Origin: Ciona intestinalis | Lineage: Eukaryota; Chordata; Ascidiacea; Phlebobranchia; Cionidae | Direction of reading: 5' to 3' | Length of the DNA: 64,000 nt | Assembly (NCBI RefSeq): GCF_000224145.3 | Contig: NC_020171.2 | Coordinates: 941,391 to 1,005,390 of the forward strand | Shown: positions 56,801 through 64,000 of the stretch, piece after piece | How the letters are laid out: every line of letters starts with the position of its first letter | How positions within the stretch are numbered: position 1 is the first letter of the stretch | Notes under the pieces: generated by a model | The model's database searches: none | What the model saw: the letters and a program-made list of their open reading frames with translations, nothing else | Told to the model about the DNA's origin: nothing | Position numbers and translations under genes: made by a program

Positions 56801-59800
56801 TACCTGTCCGTGCACGAAGGGCCCCGAAAGCCCGGTGGACACACACAAGAGTACCCGTAAGTGGCCGAGATGTTATTTCGGCAAATTCCACCATTTTGAC
56901 AAAGATTTAAACTACAGACTGAAGTACAGTGTTGCCCAATGTAACCTAGTGGAAATAATTGAGTTAGTTTTTGTATAGAGATTTTTTGGTTGAGCAACAC
57001 TGAAATACAGAGAACGATTAGAAAACCAGGAAAAACCAAAAAAAATGACTGCTTTGTACACATATACATTAACATACACAAAAAAACAGCAATAAACAAC
57101 AGCAATAAACAAACAAAAAAGTACAGAAAATAAGAAACAAACATCAGCTAGTCAACAACAGGCATAAAAACAAGAACAAAACAACAACGGCAACAAGTAC
57201 AACTATGATCTATGTTATGATACAACACATAAAAACAAGAATGAAAACAAGAAGAACTATAATATACTACAACCCACATAAAACAAGAACAAATCAAGGG
57301 ATATAAGTACACCACAACCTATGCTACAACACATAAAAACAAGAAGAACTATAATATACTACAACACACATAAAAACAAGAACACTTACCTGTGTTACAC
57401 CTGCATTCATAATCCCCCCATGTTGAAACACACACACTGTTTCTCGGACATGAATGTGTTCGACATGCATCAGTGACTCGGCAACCTTGTCTGTGTGTAG
57501 CGCCACCATGAGGACGAAGTGACGAGTCCGAAATAGGGTACATAGTATTGGGGGGACCGAGTTTTAAACCCTGGAAAAGGACGCATGAGATTAATTTATT
57601 TCTGCAGACACTTTTAAAAATAAGCAGTCCATTCTGTTCTATGAGGTTGAGGTCTTCAGTGAGGCACACCTTAGGCCTGGGATGTAGGCTTATTGGTCCC
57701 AGTCTATTCTATGAGGGTGAGGTCTTCAGCTAGTCACACCAATTACACATAGAGTCCCGACACATGAAATTACCTTCACACATCCCTTATAAGGTGATAT
57801 AGTCCTCCCACTTAAATATTTTCCACCAATCATAACACGGGAAATCGACATTTGACGTAAAGAAGCACTCGAACTTGTAACGTTTGCCTAAAAGAACAAT
57901 TTTTAAAGAAAAATATATAAAGTTAAAGTAAACTAATCTATGCAGAAAAGGGAAACTAAAACGTCTTAAAGAAATATATTTGAAATGATGAAAATTTTTG
58001 AAAAAATATAAATGAGATATGGACAATCCTTTTTAAAAGTGTCAAAAGTTAAGAAAAATTCATTAAAATAAACGTATATAATGTATATACTGTTTTTAAC
58101 TGAACCCCTGGCTAAAATTATAAGAAATTAACAACAAACAAAGAAATACCTGATGTGCATTGTAATCTAAGTTTAGTTTGACAAATACTCGTTGAGAACC
58201 AGAGTCGATCCAATCAGCCGTGACATGGTGCCATTCCCCATCATTGATTGGTGCGTTTGAAATTCCCAAACGAATCGGGACATGTGATTGGACGACATAC
58301 CAAAGGTAACCGTTTTCAATCTAAACAAAAATTGCAGATTTTTTTAATTGTTTTATTGATTTTTTTATTTATATAGAGTGCAATAATTGATAAGAAAATG
58401 AGAGAGCTATAACAAAATACTATAAAAGGACAAAAACAAAAAACATAAATGATTTTTTTAAATTACTCATCACAAGTAGGACTATTTAAATAAATAAAAA
58501 AAATATATAAAAATTCTGTAGAGAAAAAGTGGTAGCCAATTTTAATTACAGTTAAACGTTTAAAAATACCTTTAAATCCATCTGAATACCAGCAGTAGCC
58601 ACATGTAAAATAATTGCATTTAAATCTCGTGTGCGAAAATCTACTTGTACCCTCCATGGTAGTTTAAATGGTAGCAAACGATTCTTCTGAGTGAATTCCA
58701 CACAACCAACTCCTAATAACTGCATGAATAACTCGCTCTGGTGCTGACACCTATGGAGTGAAAATTAGGTTACTGCAATTATGGGTGTCCTTAGGCAAGA
58801 CACTTAACAACAATTGCTCCTGGCACCCATTCTTACAAACAAATAATATAAAGTTACATACATGGTTATAAAAAAAACTAGCTATAAAAAACACGCCCCC
58901 CAAAAAAACCTATAAAATTACATATGTGGTAACTCATAAGCGGAACAAGGTGCATGAAACAAAACAAGCATGTTATAATGACTGTTGTTGCCCGCCACGC
59001 GAGAATAAATAACTTAGATTCATTCAATCATTTAATGTGTTTATTTTATCTTTGGAGTTCAAGTACAGTAACCCTTATTATAGTTCATACTTTAAAAAAA
59101 ACATGAACATTCTATAAGGGTGAGATCCTACAACGAGGCAAGCCATGGGGCCTGGCTATGACCTATATAAAGTTGTCTATTACTACATACATTAAAAATT
59201 ATTAAACTTACTTTTTTCCGGTAAATTCATCTTTACAGTCACAGTGTGTATCCTCCCATGTGGAAGTACATGTCCCACCGTTATAACACGAGTTCGGTCG
59301 ACACTTTGTCTCTGTTGAGGGGCAACCAATAAGAGAGCCATTTTTCGTGATAAATTTATCCAAATCAAGGATCTTCCCATCCAGATACAAATCTCTTATG
59401 CATCCAGTGAAGGATTTAGATCGGACTTGAAAGTCCTCTGGAAGATCTGGGACTCCTCCGATGAAGAGAGGAGAGGTAAGGTCCAGGGAGCTAAAAGAAA
59501 ATAAGAATTTATAAACATTTAACCCCACCAAATTATTTTTTTAAATATTAAAAAAAAAAATTCTATATTTTTGTAACATTTTTAATTTTCTTTAAGATAG
59601 TTCTGTAAGATTTGAATGGTTTAACTATTTTAACTTAAAACCTTCATTAAAATCCAAGTATAGCCATATTTTATGATCAATTATTAACAATAAGAAATCT
59701 ACACACCCTAAACACCTTGTATACAAATATGAAATTGACTTTTATACAACTCAAAACAATTTTACGAGAAAGAAAAAGAAACAAAAAGCACCATACAGTA

Positions 59801-62800
59801 GAAATACGTACAAAAGATTTTCCATACAGACATATTAACAACAAATTGTTAGTAACAGAAAATAAAGCATTGAGTAACAGACACATACAACAACAAACAA
59901 TTTTTTAATTTGTGTAACTTTTTGAAACAACAGAACAATTTTACTCAATGAAAATATAAAAAAAGAAACAAAGTTTTTAAATAAACAAGGGGAAAAGAAG
60001 AACTGTTGCTGGAAAGGCAAAAGTACCCAAGATATTAGTTACAACACCTTTTAATAATTACCCGATTTTTACATCTTCAACAAAAGCAGCTTGTTGTGTG
60101 CTATGTGCGTAAATATGGTAAAAATAAAGTAAAATTATTCACTTTTTTGAAGTAATGTAACTCTTGGTACAAAGGTAAACCCATACAAGACATTTTTTGC
60201 TCTGCTTTTTCATAAAATACTACAGTTTTACCTAAAGTATAACTTTCTAGACCAACACAGACTGATTTAAAATTACAAGCATTGTTTATGTGTTACATAA
60301 TATTTAATAGGCAATAATATCATATTATAGCGAAAAGACAAAACAAGACTACAGTCTGCTAGTTAAAAGTTATTACAAAAATTGTAAAAAAAATACCTAA
60401 TCCTGAAAAAAAAAAAAATTATAACAAAATATTATAAGAAACAACAAAAATTACCTTTTTTGTCCCATTTGTTTGACTTGTTTGGAGCAACTATAAGTCC
60501 CATACGTTTCATTCCATTGTTGCGCCACCATGGGATCACATATATCGGGGTCAATAGTTAGTATGGCTACCTTGTTGTGGGATGGTCCATAACGACTTCG
60601 TATACCAGTTGGGAGCGGTCCCGGTTTGCGCTGAAGATAAAAAATACTTTGTAAAATTCGGAATTTAGGATTGTTAAAATATAAAAGTATTTGTGTTTTT
60701 AGATCCTCTTATATAATTTATAAAAAAATTAAAGTTTAGTGGATAAATAGGAATGTTTAATCCAAACATAGACTTACATAAAGTACGATTACTATTAATA
60801 GCATTTATAAACAGAATTAGAAAAAAAAAGATTTAACCAACCAAAAAATGACTACATCAACAAAAAAATGATCAAACTAAACGAAAATTAGAAAAAAGGA
60901 TCAAAAAACATAGAAAAACACGATACCTCATTATAGTATTCCACTTTAGCTGTATGCCACGTCCCATCATTTAAACCACCGTCTACAAATGGTTGAACTA
61001 CGTCCCAGTTTTGTCCCGTGGAAAAATTAAGTTGTACTTGACCGTTAACCAACTCAAGGACAATGAAATCATGCTCGTGGTTTAAACGGCCGTTGTAAAA
61101 TAGTAATCCATTTTCTTGCGTAGTGCTAAAACTGTAACGAAAATTTTGTATTTTTTAAGAATTTCTAAAGAAGTAATGGGTAACTCTGTGGTGATAAAAT
61201 TTAGGTAAGATTTTTATTGTTTTTTTGTCATTTCTGATAAGGTTATACGGCAACTCTGGCTCAAATCATAGGTCTCTGGCATGCTACGCTGTAGGACCTC
61301 ACCAATATAGAAAGAAAATTAGAAACACCATTATCATAGTTTTTTAAAAGGTTTTTGGCTAACCTAATAGTGTAACTTATTTTTATTGTCTGTTACAGTA
61401 TAAACAGAAAATATCTATCTTTAACACAAGGTAAAATTAAAATTTACACAATTTTACTAAAACAGCAACAAAAAATGCGAAAGTAAAATAATAATTTAGC
61501 AATTACAGTCTAATCTTTACCTTATAGAAAGCGTGAAATGCCACTGGTTCGTGATACCTTGCATCATGAGGAAGCTCCCGTGATTGAATTCACGTGATCG
61601 CAACTCACAAGTAGCAGTAGAATGGTTAGGGTGTGCGCATACGCAATGAAACTCGTCAGATCCAGGTCCGTCAACACATTGTCCACCGTTACGACATACA
61701 CCAATGTAATCAATGCATCTGCCCTGTTTCATGTTTATTTCACAACGTTCACCTGGGTTTTCAGATAAAATAAAAACATTTTAAGTCACTTTTATATAGG
61801 TTTGGTAAGTAAACGTATTTTTTTTCATCTGTTTTTTAAGTTTTTTTATACACTTTTTCAAAAATACATAGTAACAAATGCATTAAACAGTTATATATAT
61901 ATATTATACTTTATGTGGCCATTTTTTAACAGTTTTATTGAAGTTTAAAAAAATCCCTATCAAACAGTGATACACTTCTCCATATATTAACAAATTCAGT
62001 TTAACAAACTTTTAAAATACATTTATAACCTAATGAATTTCAGATACTAAGCCATAGCCAGACACACATGGGTATTGGCACATTAGAGACTTTAATTATT
62101 AATGATATTCAATAGGGCTGTTGGGAAATTGGTAATAGACACGTCTAGTTTGTGATAAATGAATTTACACAATGTATGAAAATAACTAATGACCCTAAAG
62201 TTTAAACTTGTTTTTTTTTCTGTTTTAAAAGTATTTTAAAAATATAGGAAAATTGTAGGAGTTAAAAAACTTATTCTATTTTATATGGGGGAGGTCCTAC
62301 AGTGTGGCATGCAATGGGACATATCCGTTAAGTGTCTTGCCTAAGGACACATACAGAAACCAATATGATAGATTATATTCAAGATTTTATAGCAAAATAT
62401 GCACAAACTATCCTTTTTTATCCGAAAAATACTTTCAAGGTTATACAAGTTTTTGGATGTGTAAACAATTTTAAAATTTGCAACAGTTTTAAAGAATAAT
62501 TATAGAACAGTATCATTTTCACGTTTTTGATATCATGATATGAATAATTAATCACCTGCAAATCCCTCACGACAGATGCACGTGAACCCTCCTTCCCGTG
62601 ATAAACATTTCCCATTATTAACACAAGGTGACGAGTAACACATGTTTATTTCATCGGCACATTTGATGTCGTTTGTGAAACCAATGGGGCATTCACATCT
62701 AAAATATTTTTTTTTTTTTTTTTTACATAAATATATATCTATAATGAAAAAATTGGTTCCAGTTTTTATGCTTTTTTTACATAATAACACAAAATAAAGG

Positions 62801-63377
62801 TCAGATTTCATTCATAGATATATAGAAAAAATAGCCATATATAATGACAAAATCAATTTTTAAAACATCTTTTTATAGTTTTAAATAAATGAAAGGTGTA
62901 AAAAAACTCTTAAACTGACAAGTTGTCTGAAAAAAAGTCACAAAGTAATAAAACCAACAAAAACTGACAACAATTTCAGAAGACGCTGCAACAAGGAACC
63001 TTCAAATTTAAAAATCATTGTAAAAACATTTTAAAACTTACTTGAGTTTATAAACTGGGTAGAAAACAAGTTTTAAATTTAAAAATCTTAAACATTTTTT
63101 TTTAAAACTTACTTGAGTTTATCAACTGGGTATAAAACAAGTTTTAAATTTAAAAATGTTGTAAAAATATCATAAAAACTCACTTGAGTTTATAAACTGG
63201 GTAGATAGGTCTAAATATCATCAGTCTTGAGGAAACAAATGGTGCTGTACTATCGAATGTTAGAACAGAGGAACAACGTTTATAGTTTTGACATGGCTCT
63301 CTAAGACAAATGTTGTCGTCAAATGGAAGCACATTGCGCGTTGTGAGCTCTGATAGGCGCTGCCGGTTTAAATATAC
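49596..63377 (-). CDS. CELSR: Flamingo/CELSR adhesion GPCR, 3' part, 5' end outside window
   Basis: Seven-pass cadherin of planar cell polarity and neuronal patterning. Exons: 63184-63377, 62556-62698, 61521-61752, 60927-61131, 60455-60630, 59212-59490, 58570-58750, 58150-58320, 57774-57887, 57390-57570, 56680-56945, 56462-56623, 55932-56197, 55531-55694, 54974-55219, 54548-54655, 54208-54292, 53774-53944, 53161-53292, 52674-52860, 52299-52444, 51917-52050, 51418-51647, 50960-51085, 50655-50756, 50069-50270, 49596-49681: 1562 residues, all phases consistent. Order: post-cadherin flamingo box (FDDNICLREPCQNY), two EGFs, LamG (ends about 59.3 kb), EGF, second LamG, EGFs and laminin-EGF (57.5-56.5 kb), HormR (56.0 kb), GAIN, GPS (CDCYHLTTF, 53.2 kb), seven TM segments (52.8-51.0 kb), cytoplasmic tail of about 155 residues ending EVLTE. 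This is the vertebrate CELSR order. The cadherin repeats lie beyond 64000. Confidence 0.96.
50778..50806. repeat. (AT)n microsatellite in CELSR intron
   Basis: Pure AT run about 20 bases beyond the acceptor of exon 50655-50756. Confidence 0.9.
54092..54200. mobile_element. MITE family A fragment in CELSR intron
   Basis: Left end 'agttggggtaagatggtcca' plus about 80 bases of body; the rest is missing. It stops about 8 bases from the exon donor at 54206-54207. Confidence 0.65.
57640..57735. repeat. Single copy of the 85-bp repeat in CELSR intron
   Basis: The stretch 'ggatgtaggcttattggtcc' is the reverse complement of the unit repeated at 5448-5690. It lies between CELSR exons 57390-57570 and 57774-57887. 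Confidence 0.75.
58800..59035. mobile_element. SINE-body fragments in CELSR intron
   Basis: Contains 'gtggtaactcataagcggaa', 'caagcatgttataatgactg' and 'cccgccacgcgagaataaat', the shared SINE tail, with a second broken piece just before it. Confidence 0.6.
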
Positions 63378-64000
63378 CTGGAAAATGAGGAAATTAAGTT
63401 TGAGTAAAAAGGTTAAAAAATGAAAAAAAAAATGTAAAAGGGAAATAGGCTACAAAAAATGAAAAAGGGATTTGACAGCTGTCGGTTTAGATATATTAAA
63501 TATATACCAGAAAAATTGGAAATAAATTTAAGGTGCAAAAAGTGTGGTACAAAGTAAAAATAGGATAGAAAACTAAAAATGATTGGGTATACAATGTGAA
63601 AATTTGGGAGCAGAAATGGGAAAATTATTTGAATAAATTGAACATATTTATCTTAATGAGCAAATATATAATTGCCACAGCTGCATAAATCTGTTACAGC
63701 TACCAAATCTAATATACATTTCCTATACCCCTGGTGCTAACCTATTTTAGTGTGAAATTTAATTAAATTAAGCCCGTGGTGTAAGCTTTCCAAATCAAGT
63801 TAAGACTGTGAACATAAAACTGGAACCCATTCAAGCGTAGAGCAATTTACCAATTTATTATTTTGCGGTTTTGTTAGCCCTACTTGGCTAACCATGTGTG
63901 TGGAATGAGAAAATTTAGGAAGTAATTTTAATTTACAATTTGGTACACTGGTTAACATGCCCGCTTGTGAAGCTGTGATACAGAAGTTATGAGTTCAAGG
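63378..64000. other. CELSR intron with SINE head at window edge
   Basis: No exon seen. At 63941-64000 'ggtacactggttaacatgcc' and 'atgagttcaagg' again look like pol III A and B boxes, so a plus-strand SINE probably continues past the window. Confidence 0.55.

Noticed and set aside
63941..64000. Possible tRNA gene at the right edge
   Set aside because: Only A-box and B-box resemblance without a readable cloverleaf or acceptor stem; the SINE copies at 11621 and 19906 show the same pattern.

Overview
This is animal nuclear DNA: AT-rich, with many small spliced exons, GT-AG introns and dense short repeats. It is almost certainly from the ascidian Ciona (intestinalis / robusta group). The clearest sign is a plus-strand gene whose first exon encodes the Ciona vasopressin-family peptide CFFRDCSNMDWYR. 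The other three genes are chordate-like, and the repeats (tRNA-derived SINE, small MITEs) fit what is described for Ciona. All exon limits below were read by eye from splice signals, reading phase and protein-family similarity; no transcript or database was consulted.

Layout. (1) 1-8067, minus: the 5' two thirds of a p90 ribosomal S6 kinase gene (RSK, RPS6KA family), 12 exons, running off the left edge at the start of the C-terminal kinase domain. (2) 8068-19676: about 11.6 kb with no supported gene, rich in MITEs and SINE pieces, with a compact cluster of CRE-type sites at 16351-16410. (3) 19677-22494, plus: complete three-exon vasopressin/neurophysin precursor gene (183 residues). (4) 23826-39866, minus: synaptotagmin-like protein gene (Slp/SYTL): N-terminal Rab27-binding SHD, a very long acidic repeat-bearing linker with an assembly gap, then C2A and C2B. 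Two in-frame exons that end in stop codons lie before the C2 exons and predict C2-less forms. (5) 39867-49595: about 9.7 kb without a supported gene, with repeats and a cluster of bZIP-like palindromes near 49.1-49.2 kb. (6) 49596-63377 and beyond the right edge, minus: Flamingo/CELSR adhesion GPCR, 27 exons, from the region just after the cadherin repeats through EGF, laminin-G, hormone-receptor, GAIN/GPS and seven-pass segments to the stop.

The genes do not form an operon or a single pathway. RSK acts in ERK signalling, the VP gene makes a secreted neuropeptide, SYTL links Rab27 vesicles to membranes, and CELSR acts in planar polarity and adhesion. The most notable items are the divergent VP precursor (unamidated 13-residue peptide, 10-cysteine neurophysin), the nested 30-bp / 633-bp coding repeat in SYTL with a gap that breaks frame, the predicted C2-less SYTL forms, and the concentration of one MITE family around the VP gene. 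I saw no previously undescribed multi-gene system.
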